From contig JAVTVJ010000660.1 in assembly GCA_034509425.1 (NCBI GenBank), positions 62,001-126,000 of the forward strand: 64,000 bases of DNA, given 5' to 3'. Shown in pieces: positions 34,945 to 45,899 of this stretch (position 1 is its first letter; each line of letters opens with the position of its first letter). Below the pieces are notes generated by a model. The model was not told the DNA's origin. It was given only the letters and a program-made list of their open reading frames with translations, and did not search any database. The position numbers and the translations under genes are program-made. Source of the stretch: Eopsaltria australis (Eukaryota; Chordata; Aves; Passeriformes; Petroicidae).

Positions 34945-36541
34945 CAATAATAATTTTTTAGTTTTTATTTCTGAGCTGGCTGGTAAGGCAGAAAGGGAGT
35001 GAGCTTGCTCATCCACACAGCAGCTCACCAGCATTACTTGCCTCAAAAAAGAGGGTGGCATTGGAGGGGATTTTGGGGGCACTGCCAGCAGAGCCGTACG
35101 CGTACTCGGGTTTGCAGAGCAAGTAGCAGATCTCTCCCTTCTTCATGGTGGCCACCCCAATGTCCCAAGCCTTGATTACCTGACCTAGGAGAAAGGCAGA
35201 TGTCAGGTAGGAAAGGGCAACCAGCCCAGGAGAAAAACCAGCCTGGGTGCTGCAAGGATGGCACCCAAAAAAACCCCACATTCGCAAGTCACTTCTGGCA
35301 GGGCTGACACTGTCCAGGTGTCCTGTAGCAGGGTCAGTTGATCCCCCACCCCCAGGGTGACCCCACCTTTCCCCAGTCCATGGATGGACACCCCTGGAGC
35401 AGCTCACCCTTGCCCAGGCTGAAGATGAAGGGCTCGTTCCGATCGCGGCTGGAGTCAAATTTTTTCCCGTTGGCCAATTTCCCTTTGTAGTGCACATAAA
35501 CCTTGTCCCCAATCATGGGAGACTCATCTTCACTCCCAGGTCGCTTAATGATCTGAGAGAGAGAAACCACCCATGAGCTGGGGCCATGGGATAGCAAAAG
35601 ATGCACATGGAGGATGCATTTACATAAAAAAAAAAAATATATATATATATATACACATGCATATCCACGCCAGTGCTGTACTTACAACAGGAACTCAGGG
35701 GGAAGCTATTCAATTTGCCCCTAAATTTGCCCTTCATCAGCCCCTAAAAACAAATCTCAAACTGGAGCCACAGCAGTGGAGCTGGACAGGGCTGGGTGCA
35801 GAGACCAGTCCGTACTGGGAGGATAAAGCAGAGACCGGTCCGTACTGGGAGGATAAAGCATGGTTCCAAAGCTGCAGTGAGCGCAGCTCCTCTCGCTCTC
35901 TGTCCGTACACATTTTACTCACAGGGGTGTGTCAGTTCACTACTCACTCCTTGTCAACACTTTTTTCTGAACGCTGCAGCCGGGAACAAGCAGTTCTCGA
36001 GCTGAGGATGGAGCAGGGGAGGATGCTATTCTTGGAGGAAAGGTCCTATTCAAGTGGAGAAGTGCAAGTGCTGGGGAGCAGAACTACCCAGAAACGGCCC
36101 TGAATATGAAAAAGGGGCTGTGGAGCAGACTGGATGACCTCAGTAATGTGCTCTTTCTAACGTTCGTGAGTCACACACAGAAATGCTTTGTGGATTTACA
36201 GCTAATAATCTGATTAGGAACACAATAGCAGTGAAATTCATGGAGCAGCCCGGGCCCACCAGCCTCAACCACCACTCCATCCTCCTTCACTGCAAGCAAT
36301 GCCCATCCCCTTTGCCTTTGCAATGAAAGAACTCAATCCTACAGGATTGTGACCCCGAGGGTTGGGGATGCAGCCCAGTGAGGGGATGCACCCCAAAGTG
36401 CAGGAAGGCCGGACACTGCTGGCAGATCCCCCTCACCTTCAGAACCCCTCGGTCCTTGGATGGTGTGATGTCCTCCCCACGCTCGGCCAGAGCTGCTGCC
36501 TGCACCTCCCCTTCACTCTTGGTGGCCTCATCAGTGGTCAT
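26202..36541 (-). CDS. FKBP5: FK506-binding protein 51, Hsp90 co-chaperone (10 coding exons, complete)
   Basis: FKBP51 is a prolyl isomerase and Hsp90 co-chaperone that restrains steroid receptors. Coding exons (minus): 36541-36437, 35552-35408, 35184-35042, 34129-34015, 30912-30756, 30255-30165, 29361-29278, 28841-28656, 27697-27458, 26309-26202; all phases join, giving 457 residues, the human length. FK1 (about 30-140) keeps pocket residues Tyr57, Phe67, Asp68, Phe77, Val86, Ile87, Trp90, Tyr113 and Phe130. FK2 follows (about 145-250), then three TPRs (about 268-400) with the MEEVD clamp residues Lys272, Asn322, Lys329, Lys352 and Arg356. The C-terminus is GEEAEGHV. Odd points: residue 119 is Ala, where human FKBP51 has Leu, and the third coding exon uses a GC donor (GAG|GCAAGT). 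The start exon's acceptor is at 36554, 13 nt before ATG. Introns carry GRE-like sites. Confidence 0.97.
26608..26647 (+). repeat. (GGAT)n microsatellite
   Basis: Imperfect GGAT/GATG tetranucleotide run in the last FKBP5 intron. Confidence 0.8.
28393..28521 (+). repeat. Copy A of a 129-bp direct duplication (FKBP5 intron 9)
   Basis: About 92% identical by eye to 30257-30386. It lies in the intron after the exon ending at 28656. The edge that corresponds to the splice acceptor in copy B reads CCTGCAC here on the minus strand, so the AG is absent. Confidence 0.85.
29665..29940 (+). repeat. Polypurine tract, (GAAAAAG)n-like
   Basis: About 275 bp of almost uninterrupted A and G on the plus strand, in an FKBP5 intron (polypyrimidine on the transcribed-sense minus strand). 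Frames in it read poly-Lys/Glu or poly-Phe/Ser and are not genes. Confidence 0.92.
30257..30386 (+). repeat. Copy B of the 129-bp duplication (abuts an FKBP5 acceptor)
   Basis: This copy ends at the acceptor of the FKBP5 exon 30255-30165 and supplies its polypyrimidine tract (minus strand CTCCTCCTGCCCTGCAG). Copy A is at 28393-28521, the same orientation. Confidence 0.85.
30627..30695 (+). repeat. Three tandem copies of a 23-bp unit
   Basis: Unit AGAGTCCTATTTTCAAGATC plus ACC, repeated three times with a few substitutions, in an FKBP5 intron. Confidence 0.9.
32671..32685 (+). promoter_or_regulatory. Glucocorticoid/progesterone response element-like palindrome
   Basis: AGAACAGAGTGTACT matches the core GNACAnnnTGTNC exactly and the full AGAACAnnnTGTTCT with one mismatch. 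It lies in the FKBP5 intron between exons 34129-34015 and 30912-30756. Human FKBP5 is known to be steroid-induced through intronic elements. Confidence 0.6.
34914..34944 (+). repeat. (TTA)n microsatellite
   Basis: About ten TTA triplets next to a TTTTTTGTTGTTG-type T-rich stretch in an FKBP5 intron. Confidence 0.9.
35637..35652 (+). repeat. (AT)n microsatellite
   Basis: Eight AT dinucleotides after an A-run, in an FKBP5 intron. Confidence 0.85.
35798..35857 (+). repeat. Two tandem copies of a 30-bp unit
   Basis: Two copies beginning GCAGAGACC and ending GGATAAA differ at one base. Confidence 0.93.
35983..35997 (+). promoter_or_regulatory. GRE-like imperfect palindrome
   Basis: GGAACAAGCAGTTCT matches the steroid-receptor palindrome with one mismatch in the core, in the FKBP5 intron just 3' of the start-codon exon. 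Confidence 0.35.
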
Positions 36542-36554
36542 GGTCTCCTTGGAC
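36542..36554 (-). other. FKBP5: FKBP5 5' UTR part of the start-codon exon
   Basis: The acceptor CCCCCCAG precedes GTCCAAGGAGACC and then ATG, so only 13 nt of leader lie in this exon and the rest must come from the upstream CpG-island exon. Confidence 0.75.
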
Positions 36555-37539
36555 CTGGGGGGACACAGCACAAACCCCGTCAGCCTGGCAGGACACGGGA
36601 GGTGGTGGGAGAGGAAAGGGTTTCTCACCCTGCGTGGAAACACAATGCACAAGCAAGCATTTTCCCCCCAAAATCAGAGCAAACCCAACACCAAAAGAAT
36701 CCCAGCTATTTGGGTGGATGAAGAGAAAACTCACAGCAAGAATCTGAGGAACTGGGGGCTTTTTGGGCAAACTGCTGGAGCGCTGCGCTCCCAAATGTCA
36801 CCACATAAGCAGCCAAGGTGCCAGAAAAGCCACGCTTTCCATTGAACACAGACTTTTTTTTCCAAATGGTTCCTGGTGAAAAAAAAAACAAGAATTGCCT
36901 ACGGTTTCAAAAACATATTTCCTGATGATTTCCTTCAGACCATGGGGCTATTTTGGTAGCTGCACTGCTGGGCGACACATCATCAAGGAAACATGTGACA
37001 GAGAATTAGAAAGCGATGGGGTTTTTAAGACATAAACCAGATCTATGAAAGCCACTCTAATTGTGAAACTTTCCCACAGTCTTCAGCGTGGAAAGCTGAT
37101 GGTAACCAGCAGGAGAAATCATTCATTTGGGGGGATTCAAGAAAGAGCAAAGAAAGGATGTTTTCAGCTCCAGGGACAGATAAGTCGCGCTGTAAGAATT
37201 GCGTTCCTCGCACCCGGGTGGAAAGGGAAGGACTGGAGCCCGGCCCCCCCAGCACAGGAAGCCACCGAGACACAAAGAGGCCTGAAATGGAAGAAGCAAA
37301 GAGAAAAATAAGGGAACTACTTGTTGCAAGGCTCAATTATCACAGTCTTTGGGGCGGTGTTTAATGGGATTCTGCGTCTGCTCCCTTTCCTCCGCGCTGC
37401 TGAGGTTTCAGATGGGAACATCTTAAAAAGAAAGCATTTGAAAAGCAAAGCAAAGTGTGGTGAGATCCATTATCTCACAGGTATTTATTGGAAAATGTGC
37501 CATGGGTTACTCTGGAAGAAATGTTTGGTGATGTGGGTG

Positions 37540-37712
37540 AAGCACTGGTTATCCAAAAGGTGATGGATGCCCCATCCCGGGAAACATTTGGGTGAGTTTG
37601 GACAGAGCCCTGAGCAACCTGGGCTGGTGGAAGGTGTCCCTGCTTGGAGGGTCTGGACTAGATGACGTTTAAAGGTTGCTTCCAGTGCAAACCATTCCAT
37701 GATTCAATGATT
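37540..37712 (+). mobile_element. CR1 LINE 3' fragment
   Basis: The order of phrases GAGCAACCTGGGCTGGTGG, AAGGTGTCCCTGC, GGACTAGATGA and the terminal imperfect 8-mer repeat CCATGATTCAATGATT is diagnostic of avian CR1 3' ends. Only the 3' end is present, as is usual for 5'-truncated CR1 insertions. It lies in FKBP5 intron 1, antisense to the gene, and is the clearest sign that the genome is sauropsid. Confidence 0.85.
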
Positions 37713-40700
37713 TGGGTGCTGGGATGGTCTCCAAGCCACCACGGCCTTCCTCTTGGAGAGGAGTGAGGAGCTGGTGGTGCCCATCCCAGAACGGGCATGG
37801 CATCAGCACCGTGCACCAGCTCAGGGCTTCCCAGCACAGATCCTGTGCATCACCAAGGACACACCACCCACAACCCACCCACAGCAACCAGGAGAAGCCC
37901 AAAAATCAGGGAAGCCTGCCCACGAATCGCCACCTCCCAGGACAGAACCTCCCCAGGTCCACCAAGCAGCCAGAGCTGGGATGCAGGACACGGACGGGGA
38001 GGTGCTGGCTCCAGCTCGCCGGTTGCTAAATCCCACCAAGAGACATCTAAAAATACACCCTACGCATCCTTCTCATTATTTTTTCTACGTAAGCAATTAG
38101 AGGAGTCATCCAGGGAAGCTGGCCAAGGCGGGCGGGAGGGGAGACGCTCTGCGTCAGCAGCAGTGGGAGGGATGGAGCCCACAAGCCCCAGCTCTTGAGA
38201 TGTGGCCCACGTTATGAAAGAGCTCACGGCTCCGCCGTCCAGCAAAAACAGCTCCAACTAGGTTAGAGAAAAGAGTGCACTGCTCCCACTTATCTCCCAT
38301 TTGGAGCGACAGGAGGAGGCTGGCCCGGCGCCAAAATCCCAATTAATTTGAAACAAACAGTTGTAGGGCAAAAAAAAAAATGTATCTGCTACTCCCTGAG
38401 GTTTAAATAGCGAGCAGGCAGGGATGTCACTGAGAGCACAGCAGGCTTGCTGCTGGTGTCAGAGCCTGAATCTTCTTGTTTGTACACTCTGGGTACAGGG
38501 AGGGCTTTAATTAATTACCCTGTGCAGAAGCTTCTGGGTGTTTGTGACACCCCAAGCAGATCCTGCTTTCCCATTGCTGCTACTACCCACAAGATTAATG
38601 CTGTAAATCTGTAAATGAAGCCAGAATAAATCATCCTCCCTCCTCTGAACATCCACACTGCTGCATTTCCCCAGGATATAAATTAATGGGTCGGAGAAGC
38701 ACAGAAATAAATAAAAACAAGCTTTTTAATTTCACAATTCCCCTCTCCACGCAGGTGCTGCTGCCTCCCAACAGGGAGAAATAGGTGAAATCCAGAGGGG
38801 AGAATGGGATGCAGATGTGTGACCCCAGGCTGAGGACAGACAGGTATCACACATGCTAGGGTTTCACCAAGCACACGATCCCCAGCCACGTTTCCTAGAA
38901 ATCGGCATACCGGGAATCTGCCAGCTCCAAATGGAAACTTCATGTTGCAGATCCCTCCCGGAGGCTCCAGGAGGGGAAAGGGACAGGGCAGAGCAAGGCT
39001 GGGCAGGGTTTTCAAGGGTCTCACCTTGCCACCATGCAATTGTTGAAGGTTTGAAGGATCAGGGAGAGTCCAGGTCCAGAGACACAGCGGGGAGATACCT
39101 GGTGAGAAGAAAGGGGGACAAAAAAAAACCAAAAAACCCCATGTGTTTTATTCTAAAACAGGATTTCAGGATTTAAGAAGAAGGGAGAACAGAGCAGTTT
39201 TGAGCCACAGATGATGCCCCACCATGGCCAGAGAGGGGTGATGAAGACTGTGGCCAAAACCTCCTTGGACTCGCTGTTTCCACAAGACAGCATCTTACCA
39301 TCAGCTTTGAAAAAAACCATAAATCAAGGCTCCATCCTGTCCAATTGTTTCACTGGGATGAAAATTAACAGGATGAAAGAATAAGAGTGGGCTGCTCTGG
39401 GGTTTGTTTTTTAAGACCCACTTAGCACAAAGCACTTTCACTTCCACGGCACCACAACAGCCCTGAAAGCTCCGGATTGCAACACAGGAGGGAGTTTCTT
39501 GAAAACGCAAAGGTCAGGCTTAAAAACAACAAATCTGAAAGCACAGCAGGGGGATGAGGGGCCCTGGATCCTGGTGATCATCTCCCCGAATCCCACCCCT
39601 GGAGCTGGGCAGCAGCACAGGCCTGCACATGCATCCTCCAGCCCTGACTGATAATGAAGAATAACCCAATTAGTGCAGAAGCTGACTCTCTCCACTGTCC
39701 CACTGTGGATCTGCTTCCCCTTCTATCACAAGAAGTACTTTTTATCTCATGAATTCCCTTCTTGCTGAGCAAGCTGTGCCCATGAAGCTGGAGAGGGAAG
39801 ACCAGAGCAGTGATTTTCCTTGATGAGGGTGTTTTAAGGCATCTCAGTGCCAGCCTGCTGAGCAGAGACCCAGGAAGGTGATGGTAATGAGTTAAAATTA
39901 GGATTTTTAACAAAATAAGACCTTTTTAAGACAGACAAGCAGCTCCACATAATTCTCAGCTGCATCCCAACACATAAGGACATACCCAGACATCCAGTGT
40001 CATTTCTTACACTCATACATCACAGTTAATTAATTTTTAAAATTTTTTTTTTTAATCCTGGCCACTTGACTTTCTCCCCCTCCTTCAAAATAAACAGGGA
40101 AGCCCTAAAACTGAAACTATTGTTCACCAGCTGAGAGCTGCCATGGATCAATTTGCACGTTGTGCAAGCGGCCAACACCCCGGCAGGCCAGGCATGGCAA
40201 CTCCTGCTCAAACAAAAAAAAAACCCCAAATGCAAACAGAGCTGCTTGAATTGCACAGCACCCTGAGAAGCCCCCATGGCACCCAGGGTGAGCCAAAACC
40301 CAGCACAATCCCTGGTTTAATTTATCCATGGCCAGTCCCTGCTGCAGGGTGAGCACAAAACAGTGCCACCCACCCATGGGACACCTCAGGGAGGGATGCT
40401 GTGCCCTGTCACCTCCCAAGGACCAGGAGGAATCTGCCTATTAGCAGAAAAGCAGCAACATGGGAAGGTTTTAAAACAATTAAGAGAATAACGGAGTGAG
40501 AAAAGAAAACTGCTGTGTGCAGCTCACTTAAATACAGCAGTGGATGTTCCCATCACACTCTGCCTAGCTAACATTTTGAAGCTTCTGAAATGGTTTTATT
40601 TAGGGTTCAAGCCATAAGTGATTTATTTTTTTTTAAATATGTGGGATAAGAGGCTGTTCCCCAGCTGCAGCAAGAGGAACAAGTGAGCAGGATGGGTCAC

Positions 40701-42953
40701 TAACCCCTGCCAGAATAAATATCTCTGTCCAAAGCAAGAGGGGTTCAGTGTCTCTGCATCCCCCGGAGTGAGGTGAACACACACACAAAGGACTTCCAGA
40801 GAGGAGTGGTTTTATCCCCTCAGTTTACAATAGAAACCCCCCATTAAAAAGAATCTGGCTCTTTTGCTGGTTTTCTAGCAAGGAAATGCTCGCTTGGGGG
40901 CTCTCCCAGACTGGTTCGAAATAAAAAATAAACTCAGAGGGATAAAGGTGCCTTGAACTCTGTTGTGGTCCATCCCCTCCGGAGTGGGCACCCAGACACA
41001 ACACCCTCCACTTCCATGAAAAAGGAAATTAAGGAAAAAAAGCAGCATTCTCTTTTCTCCCTCCCTTATTTTGAAGGACAAACTTATAGTGGGGAAAGCC
41101 AAATCCACAGACATTCACGGGGAGAAGGTGGCAGGGGCAGGGTGAGGCTGAGGATTTTACACACTCTGCAGCTCCTTCCCCACCTGCCCCCAAAGGCACC
41201 CCTGGCCCCAGCAAAGATTTCAGCTGTTTCCATCACAAAAAAATCACAGCAAGTCTCTGCCACAAGAACAGACCCTCAAAACACTGGGAAAAACCAGGAA
41301 TGCCCAAAGGCTTTGCTCTGCATCAGCAGGGAGAGGCACCAGCCTGCACCCATCCTGCTCTGAGAGGCTGACACAGCTTCTGATGATGGCTGAAACAAAA
41401 CAATTAAAGATATCTAGTAATAATGAGTGTATAAACAGCTGTTCCACACCTTCCTGAGCTTCTTGGGAGATGCCTGGCAGAGGGGCCAAGCATCCCAACA
41501 AGCTCAGGGGGCGTTCTGTAGAGACACAGAACGGAGGGGAATGCAACTTCCTAAAGCTTTCATAAATTGGGATTATGTAACTGGACAGGAAAAAAAATAA
41601 AATAATATAGCCAAGCAGGTTATATAAACCATCTGTAAAATGTGAGAAAGTACTTGACATCCCACTACCCACTCCTTGGCACTTTCTCACTGGGTTCTCT
41701 GCCACCAAAAATGAGCGGGCTCCTTTCAGTCTTGTCTTCTCCCCTGGTCAAAACAAGCAGGAAAAACAGAGCAGCCAGGCTTTTTTGGAATGAAAAATTC
41801 CACCTCTGGCTGTTAAATGTGAAGTTTCCCTCCTCATACAGCTCACCAAGGGAAGTCCAAGCCCTCCACAGGCGACTCAGAGCAGCCTCCTGGCAGCAGC
41901 TACACCAATGCTGAGCAAATTGAATTTCAAGTGACAGCTTGGGGGGGACTAAAATAAACACAAAATGGGAATAAACAAGAAACTCCTTGTTTGCCAACTC
42001 TGTTTTAATTTAGCCTTTTCTCCGGAATAAATGTGGCAATTAAGCTTGGATTTATTTAAATTTATTTTTTTTTTCCCCTTTCTAAAAGCATCTTATTGCT
42101 CGCAACAGATTTGGGGATTTCTCCAAGCAACTCCCAGCCAGGTGACCCCTGGCAGTGGGAATGCTGTGATTAAGGATTTACCCCCACACATGAGGGATCA
42201 GCAGCACCTCGAGCATCCCAGAGCTCAATCCCAAGGGGGGAATCCCTGGATCAGCATCCAGCAGCAGCTCTGGCACCCAGGAATAACCCTGCACCCAAGA
42301 CCATCCACACCAGGGGCCTATAAATGCCGAATTATTTTGGGCAAACAGCAATTCCCAGTGCAATTTGGCCTGCTCTGGTGCCAAATGAGGATTTCTTGGA
42401 GAGGGAGAGGAAGTGTCACAAGAGGACAAACTGCAGGAGGGGACTGGGGTGGCAGTGCCATCACTAGGGACACTGTGAGGGGCAGGGGACACTGCGGGGA
42501 CAATGGGGACAATGCTGCAGCACCAGCAGCTCACCCAGACCCTGCCAGCCACAGGCACTCACTGAGTGCATCACCTGAGGGTGGGCAGGGAGCCTGCATC
42601 CCCCCCGTGCTCCTTTTTGGGATGATGCCACGCCCCAGAACGATGCTCTTTGCCAGGCAGTGCCTCCCAGAGCTCATCTGATTAAGTGGTTAAATTTAAT
42701 GGAAATCAAAAAGTACTTGAAATGAGAGGTTTTTTCAATCTAAGAGCAAGGCTGCTGTTTACAAAGGTGGGACCCTGCAGGTTGGAGGTGATTCAACTGC
42801 AGTCCCTCACCTCCCAACTCTTCACTTCTGACTGTTCCTTTACTATTATTTTCCTAATTTTCCAACGCACTCGCTTGCAAAATCAGAAATCCTTACTACT
42901 CACAATTACTAGTTATGGAAAAAGCCTGTCAGCTCCATGACAAACAAGTTACA

Positions 42954-42968
42954 TGAACAACTTGTACG
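42954..42968 (+). promoter_or_regulatory. GRE-like palindrome in FKBP5 intron 1
   Basis: TGAACAACTTGTACG contains GAACA-ACT-TGTAC, an exact match to the GNACAnnnTGTNC core. AGAACA follows six bases later as a possible extra half-site. Confidence 0.5.
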
Positions 42969-43745
42969 TTAGAACACTCGTGGCCACTTCTTTACACCCA
43001 CAAGCACAGAGCATGAAAATTTAAAAAAAAAACAACCTCGCTAAGTAATTTCTATTTCCCTGTGACATGCACAAGATCAGGAGGAGCTTCACAGCTCCCT
43101 CAAGGGGCTGCAATAACTTTATATAAATCCATGTAACCGAGAATGATTATAAAATAAAATTGATATAAAATAGTAGAAAAGGAGAAATAACTGAGGACAA
43201 ACTATTCTCCAAACAGTTTATGAAATATTTTTCCCCCTGAGCCAGTCTGGGAGCTGCAGCCAGGCCAAGGAGGTCTTGGTGCTGAGCATCTCAAACCTCC
43301 CAGCAAACTTTCTCCTTCTGCAAGCAGGTAATTAATTAAAACACACCTCACTCCACAGCAGTGATGTCCCTGAGGGATGCAGTTTGCTTTCTGCTCAGGA
43401 ATTGTCCTTATTTTTTGGCTCATCCCAGCAGGGAGGTGCTCTAACAGTGCTGGGAGAGGACCTCAACACGAGTGAGGTGTGTGCTGGGCAAACACAGCCT
43501 TGGGAAGATGAGGTTATTTGCATTTATTTAAAAAAAAAAAAAACAAAAAGGAAGACAAAATAATAGCATGAGTGATTATCCTAGCAGACATCTCTGTCCT
43601 GAGCAGGATGGGCACTGTGCTCATGCCAACCTTCCCCACTGGACCCCTCCATGCCCCTCCAGGCCCAGAGCCACCAGCGAGGCCCCCGTGCTGTCACCCC
43701 TCCCTCTGCATTTCAGCACAGGAGAAAACTTCTTCCCTGACTGCC

Positions 43746-43820
43746 CAGAAATTTGCAGGGGATTTTTCTCCAGAAATCTGCAGGGGATTTTTTTCCAGAA
43801 ATCTGCAGGGGATTTTTTTC
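43746..43820 (+). repeat. Three tandem copies of a 25-bp unit
   Basis: Unit CAGAAATCTGCAGGGGATTT plus TTTTC; copies two and three are identical and copy one has two differences. Confidence 0.95.
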
Positions 43821-45320
43821 CATGCCACCACATATTTCCCCCAGCACAAACCCCACCTGCTCCATCACTCAATCCCTCAGAAAAGTCCTTGGCCACCCCT
43901 TCCTCCAGCAGCACCCCCGGCTCCATCACAGCCCTTCCTTGTCCCCCTGCACCCCTCAGGGTGCTGCCACCACCCACCACGCTGGGGATGAGGACCAGAA
44001 CCCCTCCAAGGACCAGCACCCCACCCAGGACCCCTCCATCCCACCCCTGTGCTGCACAACTCCAGCCCCACTTGGATTCCTGCTCAGCCCCACACTCCTG
44101 GCCAACCCCCTGCAGGCTGTGGACATTGTCCCCTCTCTGTCAGGGATTATTTCTGTCCCCTCCTCAGCAATTTTGTCCCATTTCCAGAGTGCCAGGCTGG
44201 AAATACAACCCGAGTATCTCTGAGCTGCAGCACTGCCACCCAAATCCAGCCCGCAGCACCTTTGCATATAAAAGCCAGGCTCTGCCAGACCTATTTAATG
44301 ATTTTCTTCTCCCCAGCCCTTCAAGCAGGACAGGGGAGGAGGGAGGAGGCAGATTTCCCATGTTTTAAAGGAAGGAGCGATTTGTGCTTTCAACTTTTTT
44401 TAACTTTCCATGCCAGGTCCCAGGTTGGCTTTGCCACCCCAGCGATGTCCTCAAATCCACCTCAAGTTTAACAGCTCATTAGGGTGAGACGCAATTGAAA
44501 CTCTGTCTTTAAAACCATAAAGTATCAGCTCCTGGCTTTTTTAAAGTTTTATTTTATTTTATTTTTATTTTATTATTTGCACCGGTGAGGACAGAAATAC
44601 AGTGCAGCGCTGGAGCCCCAGCTGGAAGCTGCAGCCTGGGGACACACCAGTGACAAACCTATCTCCCACGAGTTCCTACAGCCCATTGTGTAAAACACAG
44701 TTTCCTGAGAAGCACAAGCTCGCCCGAACGTGCATTTTAAAAACAAAAGCTCCGAAAGAGTTTTTATGCCCGGAGAGGAGGGAAAAATCGCAGAAACTTA
44801 AAAAAAAAAATCACATTTTACCTTGTGCAACCACTTCTACCCGCTGCCAAAGGCTCTGTCTAGTGATGCACACACCCTGCGGGGTCTCTCTGGTCGGTGG
44901 TGTCAAGAGAAACGCATCCCGGGAGGCTCGGATGGGGAGGTGAAGCGGGGAAAAGCAAAATCCCGTCCGGCGAGCAGCAGCCCGGGATGTCCCGGAGCAT
45001 CCCCAGCACCGCCCGGGCACCGTGCGGGAACTCCTCCCGCATCACCGGGCGGGCTCCACGGGGCAGCAACCCCGCTCCTATCCTCACCCCACAGCACCCC
45101 CGGGGCCACCATCCCCTTCGCAAAGCCCCAGCCCCACGCGGGACGCGATGTCCCCACAGGTCCCCAGGCAGGGGGACACCAGCCCCGCGCGCGCCCGTCC
45201 CCAACGCCGCACTGCCCCACGCTCACTCACTGCCCCGAGCCGCGGCACTCCTCCAGCCCCACGCAGGGTCCCGCAGGGCCCCCCAGCCCCGCACAGGGCG
45301 CCCCGAGCCCCGGGTCCCAC

Positions 45321-45420
45321 CTGTCGCTGTGGCTGTCGCCGCTGTCGCCGCCGCCGCCCGGCTCCGAGTGGCCCCGCGCGCCCGCCCGCCTGGGCCGCCC
45401 CGCCCCGCGCCATGGCCCCG
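45321..45420 (-). other. FKBP5: FKBP5 non-coding exon 1 (5' end estimated)
   Basis: On the minus strand GCGACAGCCACAGCGACAG is followed by GTGGGAC, a good donor at 45321, inside a CpG island (about 44900-45560). Its partner acceptor would be at 36554, giving a first intron of about 8.8 kb. The transcription start is not known; 45420 is an estimate. Confidence 0.55.
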
Positions 45421-45560
45421 CCCCCTCCGCATTCCATTGGTCCTAGCGTCTGCCCGTCAGCAATACCGTATTCCCATTGGCTGCAGTGGCGGTAATATGC
45501 AAATCAGGGCTCTGTGCCCGCCCCCGGCGCGGTCCCGCGCTCTCGCCCGGGTGGCAGCGG
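45421..45560 (-). promoter_or_regulatory. FKBP5: FKBP5 core promoter with CCAAT boxes and an octamer
   Basis: Two CCAAT boxes on the minus strand (ATTGG at 45436-45440 and 45476-45480) are spaced 40 bp apart, and a perfect octamer ATGCAAAT lies at 45497-45504. CpG-rich, with no TATA box. Confidence 0.6.
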
Positions 45561-45566
45561 CGGGAG

Positions 45567-45897
45567 CGGGGACAGGGACAGGAGACAGGGGACAGGGACA
45601 GGGGATAGAGACACGAGACAGGGGCAGGGACAGGGGAAAGGGACAGAAGACAGGGACAGGGACAGGGTAAGGGATAGGGGACAGGGACAGAGGAAAGGGA
45701 CAGGGACAGGACAGGAGACAGGGGACAGGGACAGGGACAGGGACAGGACAGGACAGGAGACAGGGGAAAGGGACAGGGACAAGGCAGGGATAGGGACAGG
45801 GCAAAGAGACAGGGGAAAGGGACAAGGGACAGGAACAGGGGAGACAGGGGACAGGGACAGGACAGGGGACAGGGGCAGGACAGGGACAGGGGACAGC
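45567..45897 (+). repeat. (GGGACA)n minisatellite upstream of FKBP5
   Basis: About 330 bp of GGGACA units with AGGGGACA and AAGGGACA variants, directly upstream of the FKBP5 promoter. It keeps all frames open on both strands, giving artefactual frames of up to 193 codons. Confidence 0.95.
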
Positions 45898-45899
45898 CC

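Noticed and set aside
39191..39206. AGAACAGAGCAGTTTT as a further GRE
   Set aside because: Second half-site does not match TGTNC at the required three-base spacing.
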